From positions 307,908,565 to 307,972,564 of the forward strand of contig NC_133648.1 of assembly GCF_009905375.1 (NCBI RefSeq): a stretch of DNA of 64,000 bases, given 5' to 3'. The translations under genes and the position numbers were made by a program. Shown in pieces: positions 9,167 through 21,585 of this stretch. How positions within the stretch are numbered: position 1 is the first letter of the stretch; each line of letters begins with the position of its first letter. The notes under the pieces were generated by a model that worked only from the letters and a program-made list of their open reading frames with translations, ran no database searches and was not told the origin of the DNA. The DNA is from Apium graveolens. Lineage: Eukaryota; Streptophyta; Magnoliopsida; Apiales; Apiaceae.

Positions 9167-12100
9167 TGTAAACAATAATGCAAGTATCTAAATGGATAAC
9201 TTACTAGAACCCTTTATCAAGTGTAAGGTAATTACTTACTGGATATAAGCTTAAAGGAAGATGAAGTTACCAATTACTTCACTATACTTATACCATTTTA
9301 GAAAACTACTTGAACTACCACTGTCCAAAGTATAATAAGTTTCAAAAGTTCATCCCATAGATGAGACAACAAGTTAAGACTTGAATAGATTCAATCTTTG
9401 AAATATTATTGAATGAAGTGAAGTTACGAGATACTTTATTTAGTCCCGATATATATCCACATAAATATCTCTTATACATTTTCTGGAAACCTCTGTTATG
9501 TGAAGTATGAACAGAATTTGTAATATCCAATGAATTATGGAAAGAAAAGAATTTTGGCATAAACCCGATATCTTGCTGATCAGGCAAAGATACCAATATG
9601 TAACCTTTTCAACTAGTAGATGGACGAATTCCCCACTGGTTATCACCCTGACCGCAATAGGACCTTATGCTGGATTGCCACTCAGCCACTTACGTATTTG
9701 ATGGACTCCCACTGAGCCACTTACACTTTCATGGACGCCCACTGAGCCCATGTTGCTTATGCCGACTCAATAGATGGACTTACTTCCCGGACGTTGGGTA
9801 AGTAATCAATTCATTTATCAAAACAGCAACCTCGTTGCGAATATAAAATACACCACAGAGCCGGATCCCTCAGGTTTTGAGCGAGTATTTAAATCCCCTT
9901 TGAAAGGAAGATCTTAAATATAAAAATGAGTTTTGGGATCCGATCTAACTTTTAAAGTCATTTTGAAGACTCGAAAACATTTTTAAGAATGTTTGGAGTA
10001 ATGCTGATTTAATGAAATAAATCAGTCCCGATATATTAGAAAATATCTAAATATTATTATCTAAATAATATTCCCATAAAGATAATCCCTATATAAATAA
10101 TTGAAGTAGAAGTTTTAAAACTCATACTTGAAATGAATAATAAATAACCAAAGATATACTTATACGAAAGTACGATCTTTATTTGAATAATCGAAAATAA
10201 GTTTGATTATCGAAACATTATTCTTTAATAAAATAAAGAATATTATTTATTAAATAAGCGGAGTCATAAGTCCTCGAATGCATATTTAAAATAATATTCA
10301 TTAAATAGAATAAACAGAGTCATAAGTCCTCGAATGAATATTCAAGATAATATTCATTAAATAAAATAAACCGAGTCATAAGTCCTCGAATGAATATTCA
10401 AAGTAATATTCATTAATAAAAATAAAGTTACCGAATAAACCTTATTCGATTAATAGTTTTAAAAAATATATATATATATAATATACTCTGGAACATCGAC
10501 TCCCGGTTTAGAAAATGTTCACCTTTGGGTATACGCAACTACTGCTTATCTCTAGCATATGTATTATGCAATTATAAGCATTGGAATCAACAGATAGATA
10601 TCAAGATTACGAAACAGACATGCATATAAACCATATCAGCATGCTCCAATATATCGCAAGATTTGCTAATTAACCATCATGCATCTATCGCAAGATAATG
10701 CATATACATATATACATCACAACAACAGTATAACGGGTAGAAAACTTGCCTGAGCGACTGAGGGTGATAAAAGGCTTGGGATGAGTTTGGTAACCTATAA
10801 ACAATATATAACTTGGAATTAAACCAAAGTCGCTTAAGAATCTATACTTTAACCAATTAGACCCTAACGTTCGCTTTTGCGCTTAACGATTCACTTAAGT
10901 CGCTCGAGTACCCTCGGCTCCACCATTTTTAATAAATTAACCATTAAGGGTTTTAAGGAGATTCTTTCGCGAGTACCCTACCAACTACCTAATCCACTTT
11001 ACATAATTGTTTTTTACTCCAATTAGTGATTTAAGTGCCTTAACCAAGGTTTCAAAGTAAGGCGAGGGGTAATGGTTCATTCGCGAAATGCCGTTATTTA
11101 AAACGGTCGTTTCTCCTAAATCGTACATCGGATTCAAGCGAACCACATACCAAAACGAAGCTCGTAACATGAACTATATAATCATGGCAATGGTCAAAAC
11201 CTAACAGTGAGTTCAGGGGTCCTGATGTTAAGGACAAAAACAGTCTAAAGTAAATCAGGCATTACGACGGCTATGTTTACGCGATTACCAAATTTTATAC
11301 TACTCCAAATCAATCCACAATCAACCCACAATCATTACTACAACCAAACTTCATCCATACACTACTACAACAGCCCCAACATCTCAATATTTCCAATTTA
11401 TACTACTTCTCAATCATGAACTAAAAGCTTACTTAAGTTCATTAACTAATAATCAAGATTTACAACTCCAAAAACATCATAACCAACCAATCTCTAAATA
11501 TACAATAATCATGCCTCTCATGAACTATACTACTCATAACAAGCTCTTAACATTCAATAATAATGCTAGGTTAAGAGATTATACCTTCCTTGAGAGTAGG
11601 AGTAACTAATGAGCATGAAACAACCTTGGAAAATCCTTACTAAAGCTTTATCTAAACAAAAACACAAGATCAAAATTTCAAATTCTTGAAAAACACTATT
11701 CACTCTCTTCTTCCATGAATTATTAGAAGAGATTCTGAAGGAATTTGAAGCTTATATTCATAGGATATCTATATCTATGTACAAGGAACCTTAGATAATT
11801 ACCTCACTAATTAACAAAGCTTGGAACTTGAATTTGAATTTTCTTTCCTTTGAAAAAGAAAAGAGGCCGAGAGCTTCTTCTTGAATAATGAAAGTCAACT
11901 TTGTGTTTTGTGATTTGTGATTTTTTTTGCTTGGTTTTTTTCTTTTGTTTTGCTTAATTACCTTTTAACCATGGTAAATTTTGTGTGGCTTGTAATCAAC
12001 TAACAATTCCTTCCCTTTTTGGTCATGCTTATGTCATCCTCCTATGTCATCTTCCCACACTTGTCCTCTTCTTGTTGGTGTGATGACATCATCATCACTA

Positions 12101-12540
12101 ACCTCTTTTATTAACTCCTAATTACTTGGCTAATGATTGCTGATCTGTTATACGGTTCGCTTAACTTTCGTTTTCGTTTATCGTTTGAGGGATCATACCC
12201 GGGATCTTATTACTTGGGTTTCCTTAACCTTTCTCAATACATTATATTCCTTTTATGATCCTCTCTTATAATCCTTGAATTTAAATCCTTTTTATCCTGT
12301 TACCTTATACTCAATTCTTTCGGTATCTGGTGGATTTTCGGGAAAAATCAAAGTGTTCGAATTTGGATTCTGACGATCTTTACATACACTTATAGACCAT
12401 ATAGAGTACTGATAAGATCTCATAAAAACAATAAAAGAACCTTTACAAAGTGTGGCATGAAAAGTTTTCTTATTCAGCATAATCAGCAAAAACACTATTC
12501 ATAAAGGTTACAAAAGTTCTAAATTTTGGGGTTATTACAG

Positions 12541-12552
12541 TCTCCCCTCCTT
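12541..12552 (-). other. Polypurine tract of gypsy element B
   Basis: The minus strand reads AAGGAGGGGAGAC immediately before the LTR start TGTAATAACC at 12539, the normal position for the plus-strand primer. Confidence 0.85.
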
Positions 12553-12572
12553 AAAAGGATTCCATCCCGGAA

Positions 12573-14807
12573 TCAAATAGAAAACAAATGGGGGTACTTT
12601 TCTAGCATTGCGCTCTCTAGTTCCCAAGTTGATTCTTCCACATTATGATTCTGCCATAGCACTCTGACTAGCTTGATCACTTTGTTCCGAAGCACCTGCT
12701 CCTTCTTATCTATAATCTTTACTAGTTTCTCCACGTAAGTCAGATCTGGTTGCATATCCACCTGCTCGTACTCCACTATGTGTCTGGCATCCCAATGATG
12801 CATCCTTAGCATTGACACATGGAACACATTATGAACTTGTTGTAGGTTCAGGGGTAAGGCTAGCTCGTAAGCCAACTTCCCAATCCGTCTTAGTATCTTA
12901 AATGGTCCAATGTATCTTGGGCTTAGTTTCCCTTTCTTTCCGAACCTCATTAATCCCATCCATGGGGATACTTTTAGCAGTACTAAGTCCCCTATTTCAT
13001 ACTCCTTGTCCTTTCGGGCTAGGTCTGCATATTTCTTCTGTCTGTCTTGGGCTGCTACCAGCCGTCCTCTGATGAGATCCACTATATCTTTGGTCCTTTG
13101 GACCACTTCGGGTCCGAGCATCTTCCGCTCTCCTACTTCATCCCAGTATAAGGGAGATCGAGACCTTCTTCCGTACAGGGCCTCATAAGGCGGCATTCCG
13201 ATGCTGGCATGAAAGCTATTGTTATAAGAAAACTCGATCAACGGCAAGTGATCATCCCAACTTCCTTTAAAGTCTATTGCACAGACTCTCAACATATCCT
13301 CTAGTGTCTGGATGGTCCTTTCACTCTGCCCATCCTTTTGGAGATGGTATGCGGTACTCATATTTAATTTGGTCCCCGCACATTCCTGAAAGCTCCTCCA
13401 AAATCTGGAGTTGAACCTGGGGTCTCGGTCTGAGACAATGGATGCTGGGACTCCATGTCGCGCCACTATTTCCTTAAGGTAAATGTCCACCAGTCTATCG
13501 ACCCTGTATCTCTCATTGATAGGAATGAAATGAGCTGACTTTGTCAGCCGGTCTATAATTACCCATATGGCATCATGATTGGCTTTCGTCCTTGGTAAGC
13601 CGACAACAAAATCCATGGCTATCTGTTCCTATTTCCATTCGAGAATCTCCAGGGGTCGTAAAAGTCCACTGGGTCTCTGGTGCTCTGCCTTTACTCTTTG
13701 GCTAGTCAAACATTTGCTTACCCATTCTGCTACGTCCCTCTTCACGTTGGGCCACCAGTAATAGTCCTTCAAATCCCTATACATCTTGGTGCTCCCCGGG
13801 TGAATGGAATACCTTGAAATATGGCTTTCATCCAAAATTTCGTCTTTAAGTTCTTGAACATTCGGAACCCAAATCCTGTAGGAATACCTCATTATCCCCT
13901 TATCATCTCTCTCAGTATGGATCTCTTCTCCAGTCATTGACTCTCTGCCTTCATTCATTACTTTTTCTTGGCAAAATCTAATCTTTTCCAATAACTCTGG
14001 CTGCATCGAGATCTCAAACAGCTTTTCAGTTCCGGCTCCGGTTACCTTTACTTCTATTTCCATTTTCTCGAAATCCCTTATCAATTCCTCCGAAGTCATT
14101 ATCATTTTGAGTCTTTCCTTCCTGCTAAGGGCGTGAGCCACCACATTGGCTTTCCCTGGATGATAGAGAATCTCACAATCATAGTCCTTGATTAGTTCTA
14201 ACCATCTCCTCTGGCGCATGTTGAGCTCTTTCTGCGTAAATATATACCTGAGGCTCTTATGGTCTGTGAAAATCTCGCACTTCTCTCCATACAAGTAGTG
14301 CCTCCAAATTTTTAAGGCAAAAACTATTGCCGCGAGCTCAAGGTCATGAGTAGGATATCTAATCTCGTATTCCTTCAGTGGTCTCGACGCATGCGCAATC
14401 ACCTTACCGTGCTGCATAAGCACACACCCTAATCCTTTATGCGACGCGTCACTATATATCACAAAATCTCCTTTTCCGTCTGGCAATGCCAACACCGGGG
14501 TCGTTACCAACCTTTTCTTTAATTCTTGAAAACTGTTATCGCATTTTTCCATCCATTCAAACTTCTCTGTCTTACGAGTAAGTCGTGTCAAAGGGGCTGC
14601 GATCTTCGCAAAGTCCTGTACAAATCTACGATAGTAGCCGGCCAATCCTATGAAACTCCTTACCTCTGTGGGTGTGGTTGGCCTTTCCCAATTTGAGACC
14701 GCCTCTATCTTGGAGGGGTCCACCAATACTCCTTCTTTATTGATCACATGTCCTAAAAACTGTACTTCATTCCGCCAGAATTCACACTTCGAGAATCTGG
14801 CAAATAA
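12573..14807 (-). pseudogene. pol: Gypsy chromovirus pol: partial RT, RNase H, integrase, chromodomain
   Basis: One minus-strand frame, cut at its 5' end at 14807 inside RT (first residues [11 protein letters not shown]). The palm with the YVDD/FIDD motif is therefore missing. RNase H follows: the catalytic positions in FVIYSDASH, the E in ELAAIVFAL and the D in TDHKSL are present, but the final ADALSR motif is AHALSR (D to H). The H2C2 zinc finger has CLTSQ in place of CLTCQ. Integrase keeps D, D and E (SDRDPRF, SERTIQTLED). The C-terminus VRVLWQNHNVEESTWELE is a group II chromodomain of the Tekay/Del type. A TAG at 13629-13631 replaces a Trp codon in EWKWE. The chromodomain is thought to steer integration to histone-marked chromatin. 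Confidence 0.92.
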
Positions 14808-17800
14808 TAAGGTCCAGGATATGATCCCTCAAACGAAAAAAGAGAACGAAAGTTAAGCGAACCGTATAACAGATCAGCGGTCATTAGCCAAGTAATTAAG
14901 GGTTAATCAAAGAGATTAAAGGATGATGATGTCATCACACCAACAAGGAGATGACATGTGTTAACAAGATGACTTAAGCATGGTGACATAAGCATGACAA
15001 GTGGGAAGGATTAGTTGGTTGATTAAGAGCCATACATTTTTCACCATGGTAAAAAGTAATTAAAAAAAGTATATCAACCAAGCCAAGGAAAATCATAACA
15101 AAAAATTTGAAGTTGACTTTCCATTTCCAAGAGAGAAGCTCTCCGCCTCTTCATCATTTCAAGAAGAAAAATTTCAAAAACCAAGATCCAAGCCTTGTTA
15201 ATTGGTAAGATAATTATCCAAGGACCCTTGTACTTAGATATGGTTATCCTAGGAATCTAAGCTCCCATTTCCTTCACAATCTCTTTCAATAAATCATTGA
15301 AGAAGAGAGTGAATAGTGTTGTCAAGAAACTTAAAATTTTGATCTTGTGTTTTTGTTTAGATATAGCTTTTGTAGGGATTTTCAAGGGTTAATTCAAGCT
15401 CCCTAGTTACTTCTACTCACCAAGGAAGGTATAATCTCTTACCCTAGCCTTACTTTTGAATATTTAGAGCTTCTTATGATTAGTATAGTTCATGGGAAGC
15501 ATGATTCATGTATATTTAGAGTTTGGTTGGATTCGTAATGAGTTTGAGTTGTAAATCTTGGTTATTGGTTAATGAACTTAAGTATAGCTAGTAGTTCATG
15601 TTTGGGGTAGTATAAATTGGAAAATCTTGAGATGTTGGGACTGATGTAGTGAGATTTGGATGGAGTTTGGTTGAAATGTTGGTTGTGAGTTGGTTTGTGA
15701 TTGATTTGGAGTGATTTAAAACTTGGTAATCGCGTAAACATAGCCGTCGTAATGCCCGTTTTATGCAACTGCTTGTTCTTAGTATTCGGGACAGAAAGCT
15801 AATTGTTGAATCTGTGACTTTGCCATGTTTAGCTAGATTGTGTCGTAAGCTTCGTTTTGATATGTGGTTCACTTGAATCTGATGTACGGTTTAGGAGAAA
15901 CGACCGTTTTAAGTAACGGCGTTTCGCGAACGAACCATTTCCCCTCGCCTTACTTTGAAACCTTGGTTAAGGTCCTTAAATCACTAATTGGAGTATGAAA
16001 TAATTATGTATGGTTAAAGGGTCAGTTGGTAGGGTATTCGCGAAAGCGTCGCCTTAAAAATCGTAACGGTTAATTTATTAAAAATGGTGGAGCCGAGGGT
16101 ACTCGAGCGACTTATGTGAATCGTTAAGCGCCTTAAAATCTTAAGCGGCCGTGGTTTAATTCCAATTTATATGTTGTTTATAGGTTACCAGACTCGCCCC
16201 AGGCCTTTTACCACCCCCAGTCGCTCAGACAAGTTTTCTACCCGTTATACTGTTGTTGTGATGTAAATATATTGATGCATTATCTTGAGATAAGTGCATG
16301 ACTGTTATTAGCAAATCTCGAGATATATTGGAGCATGTTAATATGGTATATATATGCATGTTATGAAATCTTGATATTCTATTATCTATTCAAATGCTTA
16401 TAAACTGCATAATACCTATGCTAGAGATAAGCAGTAGTTGCGTACACCCTTAGTATAGGGGACCCAAAGGTGAACATTTTCTAAACCGGGAGGCGATGTT
16501 CCCGAGTATATTATATATATATAGTTTGCAAAACTATTAATCGAATAAGGTTTATTCGATAGTTTTATTTTATAAATGAATATTATTTTTGAATATTTAT
16601 TCGAGGACTTATGACTCCTCTTATTTTATTTAATGAATATTCTTTTGAATATTCATTCGAGGACTTATGACTCCGCTTATTTTATTTAATGAATATTATT
16701 TTGAATATTCATTCGCGGACTTATGACTCCGCTTATTTTATTTAATGAATATTATTTTGAATATTCATTCGAGGACTTATGATTCCGTTTATTTTATTAA
16801 ATAATATTCTTTATTTTCCTAAAGAACAATGTTTCGATATTTGCCAAGTATTCGGAAAATAATTGATACTGTGAAATCATTCTTACTTTAAATATTTCCA
16901 GAGATTATTTTCATGCTTTATCAAAAATATTTTTGGAAGGTTAGAGCGGATCCCAAAATCGTTTTCAAATTTAAGATCTTCCTTTCGAAAGGGATTTAAA
17001 TACTCGCTCAAAAATCTGAGGGATCCGGCTCCGTGATGTATTTTTATATTCGCAACAAGGTTGCTGTTTTGATAAAAGAGTTTTTGATTACTTACCCAAC
17101 ACCTGGGAAGTAAAATTCTTGGAATAAGTTAATCCATTAACAGGCATCGCCTGGGAAATATCGGTGAGTTTTCCTTTCCAACTAGATACGACTTCTTGGT
17201 GGAGCCGTACCAACAAGTTTCTACTTGGGGAAGGGGGGACGAGCTTTACGTTTCAGAGTCATGAATTTCATCTGAACTAGGAGTGACATAAGTGGTCGAG
17301 TGGCGTCGGCCCAGCCTTATTATATTGGTCCAAATGGCCCGGAAGTTCCGTTAAGACGGCCCGTTCCTTAGGAGTCCAGTGTTCGGTTGACAAGTAAATC
17401 CGACTGTTCTCCTCTACATGTAGAAAATGGTGGGGTTGCACCACTGCAACTGATCATCGTGAGTGGTCTTCCTGGCGCGGCAAACTCCCGTAATGAGTTC
17501 ATCATCCAGTTGGACATTTCTGCAACACTACCTAGAGCACTTCGAAAGAAAGGCTACGGTTGGGCGATTGTTGAGTGTTGGCAGGGTCGAGTTTTCAAAA
17601 TGATGTTTTCATCAAATGAAGTATCTCGTAACTTCATTTCATTTTGATAATATTTCAAAGATTGATTCTGTATAAGTTTTGTCTTGTAGCTTCATCTATG
17701 GGGTGAACTAATTATAACTTGAACGGTGGTAGTTCAAGTAGTATTCAGAAAAGATATAAGTATATTGGAGTATCTTGTAACTTCATCCTTTAAACTTATA

Positions 17801-18557
17801 TCTAGTAAATGATTATCTTATGCATGACAAAGATTTTCAGAAAAATGATGAGACAAGGTTAAATATATGAGATCACCTTGCAACGATATTTTTATACTGT
17901 TATAAACTGGAACTCTATGTATAATATGCATGGAAGAGGATTTCCAAGATTTTGAAAAGTATATATACATATATAGTGAATATTTTGCGACTTGGTCGCG
18001 TTAAGATATCAAACTTGGTTCATATTTGCTTGACCAAGACTTTCATGAGTATTATGATGAGAATGCTCATATATTGTTAATCATTATACATATTATTTTG
18101 GTGGGCTTGTTGCTCACCCTTGCTTTCTTCTTTCATCACACAACAACAGATAGATAAAATGAACAGGACTAAGCTCCCAATTCGCAAGCGGATAGGAAAC
18201 ATTCCGCAGTTTCCTGTAGGCGTTGATGACGCAGTAGCTGAGGTAGGAACTACTAATAGGCTAGGTTTTCAACTGTTAATGTATCAGACTTATGTATATT
18301 TATGAATTGTAATAATGGCAAAGAATATGTAAATTTATTCAGAAACCCCTTTTGAGGTGTAATGGCTTATAATTGTGGAATAAGATGACTTGTGTTATTT
18401 TTTTGATATTCATATCTGAGACTATAACTTGTGGTGTGTGTGTATATTGTGGGGTCACAGTACGTAGTAGTTGGTTATTTATTAAGATTAAGTGTTATTA
18501 AGGGAAATGGAACTCGTGACAACCCGGATCCCCGACCCCGGATTTGGGGGTGTTACA
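14805..18557 (+). repeat. Gypsy LTR, subfamily A, 5'-truncated (3' LTR)
   Basis: Matches 4709-8473 and ends GGGGGTGTTACA. The first 330 bp of the LTR are missing where it is joined to minus-strand pol. Copy-specific differences lie near 16005-16145 against 5925-6060, where one copy has gained or lost short GC-rich stretches. The 56-bp repeat is present in four units (landmarks 16603, 16659, 16715, 16771). Confidence 0.93.
18159..18305 (+). CDS. Short LTR ORF with histone H3 tail-like start (copy A')
   Basis: The 48-codon counterpart of 8075-8221, beginning MNRTKLPIRKRIG, with only a few substitutions against copy A. Met81-equivalent ATG in copy A is AGG here, giving the RTK that matches H3 residues 2-4. 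A TATA-like TATACATA lies at 18085-18092. The solo LTR at 29995 has lost the start of this ORF by deletion but keeps its end (GTTGATGTCGCTGTAGCTGA at 33361-33380). Confidence 0.4.
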   Translation: MNRTKLPIRKRIGNIPQFPVGVDDAVAEVGTTNRLGFQLLMYQTYVYL

Positions 18558-18562
18558 CTACT

Positions 18563-19525
18563 CGATGGATCAGCAATATCTACTCGACAGATGAACAATG
18601 TCTACTCGACGGATGAGCAATGTCTACTCGACGGATAAGCCTTATCCACCGGGAGTAGAGAAGTCAAGAAAGCTAGTTGAGAACTCAAGAAGATATCGAC
18701 AAGTCATTCCTTCACTAGAGAACTCAGAGTTATCGATAAGTCTACATTCATTCGAGAACTCAGAGATATCTTCATGTCAAAGTGAAGATATGAAGACTAG
18801 AGATCTCGACAAGCTGAAGACCTCTACAAGCCAAACTTATTATGGAGAGCTAGAGATCTCGATAAGCCTATGTACTTATCGAGATGTCAAGTGTTCTATT
18901 AATTCAAACTTGAGATCTCGAAGTACAGTCTCAAAGTACAGAATTGCATATCAGTTTAATATCCAAGATAAACAATCAACAAACAATCCAACAACTGGAT
19001 TGACAAGTCTACAAAAAATCAGCTTGAAGAGTGTGCAAGATCAATGGTAAAGATTAACTGACAGAGGAAGATTAAAGTAAACACAGGATTCCAAAGATAT
19101 GCTAAGCCAAAAATGGAAGATTTGCTTTTCTATAAATAGAAATGACAAGTGACAGTTTAGAAAAGTTAATAGCATGTTTATTATCCATTGTGTAAACCAG
19201 CAGTTAACAGAGATATAAAGTTAACACTGGTCCTCTAGTTAGAAGTAACAATTTAGATAAAAATTCTTGTAACACTCTCGAGAAGAAGCTGATATCTTTA
19301 ACTTCAAAGAGCTTAGAAATTTTGTAGCAAAACATCTTAATTTTTAATACAAAAATAAAGTGAGTTTTGAAGATCTGTGTTCTTTATTTTCTACAAGCTT
19401 ATATTCTGCATGAACACTTTTCTATATAAGATTTAATTTATTTTGTTCAACCATTAACTTTCAAGAAAAGCCTAAAATCAGAAAAACATATTCACCCCCC
19501 TATGTGTGTGATTCATTACCTAACA
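18563..19525 (+). repeat. 5' LTR of Maximus element, right part
   Basis: Continues the LTR from 4378 and ends CCTAACA at 19525, aligning with 28836-29798. It carries the last four 22-bp units, many CTCGA/ATCGA-AAGTC motifs and a TATA box at 19131. A 150-codon open stretch (18598-19050) lies upstream of the TATA box and is probably not coding. Confidence 0.92.
19131..19138 (+). promoter_or_regulatory. TATA box of Maximus LTR
   Basis: CTATAAATAG is a textbook plant TATA box, about 390 bp before the LTR end. The 3' LTR has the same box at 29403-29410. In the older LTR at 35043-36439 the matching place reads CCTAAAATGG, so that copy appears to have lost it. Confidence 0.65.
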
Positions 19526-19527
19526 AG

Positions 19528-19540
19528 TGGTATCAGAGCC
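19528..19540 (+). other. Primer-binding site of Maximus element
   Basis: TGGTATCAGAGCC lies two bases after the LTR end at 19525. Confidence 0.92.
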
Positions 19541-19576
19541 AAATTTGAAAGTAAACAGATTCAAGATCTTGGAAGA

Positions 19577-21538
19577 ATGAATACACAGAAAATCAATAGC
19601 ATCAAAATTCCTACCTTTGACAAAGCTAACTACACTCTTTGGAAAAAGAAAATGATGTTGTTTATCAGGATGGCCAATCCATTCTACATTCAGATCCTCA
19701 AGAATGGACCCTTCATTCCTATGGTAAGAGTTGAGGAATCTACAGATGGAGACATGGTCATACCAGTTCATTATGCTCCAAAAGATCCTGTTGAGTATTC
19801 TGATCCTGAAAAGGAGAAAGTTTCCCTGGATAGCAGCTTGCAAATGATATTGATTGAGTCACTTGACAATCTGATGTACAACAATATTATCAACTGTGAC
19901 ACTGCCAAGCAGATATGGTAAATGATTGAGATACTATGTGAAGGAACTGAGGAGGTTAGATCTAATCAAAGAAGGATACTGATTTCACAGTATGAGGGTT
20001 TCATGGCTAAGCCTAAGGAAAGCATTACTGATGTGTTTGAAAGATTCAACAAGCTGATAAATGACTTGCAGTTTCATGACAAATACTATGAAGCTGAAGA
20101 AGTGAATTTAAAGTTCTTGCTTACTCTCCCTGACCATTAGGAACAGAAAATCTCAGCAATCAAGGAAGGAAGAGACTTGAGCAGAATAACTCTGGAAGTT
20201 TTATATGGGATTCTCAAAACATATGAACTAGAGATGATTCAAAGGCAATCGCTGAGGTCTGGTCAAGGACATGTTGTGGATGGCTCAAGTGCTTTAATTG
20301 TTAATGAAAGCCACTCATTCAATAATGAACTAAGATCCCAAACTTCAGTTGGCTCAACAAGTGAGCAGAGAACATATGATTCACAGGATCAAGTCATATG
20401 AGAGTTGGAAAAGGATGAGTTTTACACTCTTGAAGAACTGGATGAGTTAGATCAGTCTATGGCCTATCTAGCTAGAAAATTCTCTAACATTAGAGTAAAG
20501 AAGCCAAGGTACTTCAGGAATAAAGGACAATTCTTCAACAAAGAAAACAGCTGGAAAGAGAAAGGGAAGTACAATTCTGATAGCAAGAGTAGTTACAAAA
20601 CTGGATCTGTTGACAGATATAATATAAGGTGCTTCAATTATGATGAACTAGGCCACTTTGCTACAGAATGCAGGAAACCCAAGAAGGCAAAGAAAGACAA
20701 AGCTTATCTTAAACTGGAAGCAAAGTATAAAGCTCTTCTGAAAAAGCAACAGAGCAAAGCTTACATTGCAGAGGGAAAGAGTTGGGACGATTCAGATAAT
20801 GATGAAGATGAGGAAGTTGGAAACTATGCTCTAATGGCCTTGGATCAAGGTAAATCATCCTCATCAAAAGGACAAACACCCATTCTTACCACTACTGATT
20901 TAAACGTAAATCAATACAAGGAAACTGTTGAAAAGATGAGCACAAAAATGTTTCACATTCACACAAGCATGGTTGCTGCTAATGAAGAAGTTAGCAGATT
21001 AACAAAGATAAATAAGAAGCTCGAGAGTGAGAAGCAAGAAACTGAATTGTTGTTGGTTGAGCTTGAAGCTTTAAAACAAGAAAATGATTATCTCAAGAAC
21101 AAGCTCAAGTGCACAAATGAAATTGAAGCAGTGTTAAGGGAGAAGCTAGAAAAGAATGAAGTAAAGATGAAATCTTTCAGAAATGCATCTAAACTGGTTG
21201 AACAGTATCATGAGAAGAATAAGCCATATGCAAACATTGCTATTGGCCTTGACTATGAAGATATGAGTGACAAAAAGATTACTGTAGGTGACAAAGAGAA
21301 AGCTAACAAGACTGAGAATGCTCCAACCTTTTTGAAAGAGGTTAATGGACCTACATTCAAAGCATGAGTAGTCAAGTTCAGTGAAGAAGAATTGATAATC
21401 AAGCAAGAAATTGTTGATGTAGATAAAGAAAAGAAAACTGAAGAGAAGCTCATGAACAAACACAGTCCCAAGACTCTTGTTCAAGAAACCAAAGCTGAAG
21501 ATGCAAGAAAGAAAAAAGAAATAGAAATGGAAAAATAG
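19577..21538 (+). pseudogene. gag: Maximus copia gag (nonsense-ridden)
   Basis: A single frame from ATG at 19577, with stops at 19919 (TAA), 20138 (TAG), 20399 (TGA), 21365 (TGA) and 21536 (TAG) and no frameshift before the last. The start, KINSIKIPTFDKANYTLWKK, is the copia gag N-terminus. KSWDDSDNDEDEEVGNYALM is the typical acidic segment. The zinc knuckle CFNYDELGHFATEC (near 20632) has Cys to Tyr at its second cysteine. A coiled coil rich in E, K and L spans about 20930-21240. This family normally forms virus-like particles around the RNA. Because the decay is by stops only, the frame can still be read through. Confidence 0.9.
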
Positions 21539-21585
21539 GGATAAACAAAAGCAATAATTTTTCTTATGTTGCAAATGCTCCTAAA

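Larger units (their letters stand above)
8699..12539 (-). repeat. Gypsy LTR, subfamily B (3' LTR of minus element)
   Basis: On the minus strand it starts TGTAATAACCCCAAAA at 12539 and ends GGGGGTGTTATA at 8699, with the terminal CA changed to TA. It is 3841 bp. It resembles the solo LTR at 29995-33691 more closely than LTR A: both share the AAAATTT start, three 56-bp units and a GCTCAGTGGGCGTCC-type ~30-bp repeat (about 9665-9755 here) that A lacks. It lies in inverted orientation to LTR A only 225 bp away. Confidence 0.9.
4374..18562 (+). mobile_element. Composite Ty3-gypsy (chromovirus) unit, 14.2 kb
   Basis: The unit starts TGTAATAACCCC at 4379 and ends GGGGGTGTTACA at 18557. It is flanked by perfect duplications CTACT at 4374-4378 and 18558-18562. 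Its order is: complete plus LTR (4379-8473), PBS and leader (8474-8698), a minus-strand LTR of a related subfamily (8699-12539), minus-strand pol (12573-14807), and a plus LTR lacking its first 330 bp (14805-18557). The plus-strand gag-pol is absent. The simplest history is insertion of element A, then insertion of element B in reverse in A's leader, then a deletion from B's RT into A's 3' LTR, with TAA microhomology at 14805-14807. A template-switched chimera that integrated as one piece is the alternative. Confidence 0.88.

Noticed and set aside
18598..19050. 150-codon open frame in the Maximus LTR, similar frame at 28871-29299
   Set aside because: It lies in U3 upstream of the TATA box and is built of minisatellite-like repeats with few stop trinucleotides; no protein-like composition.
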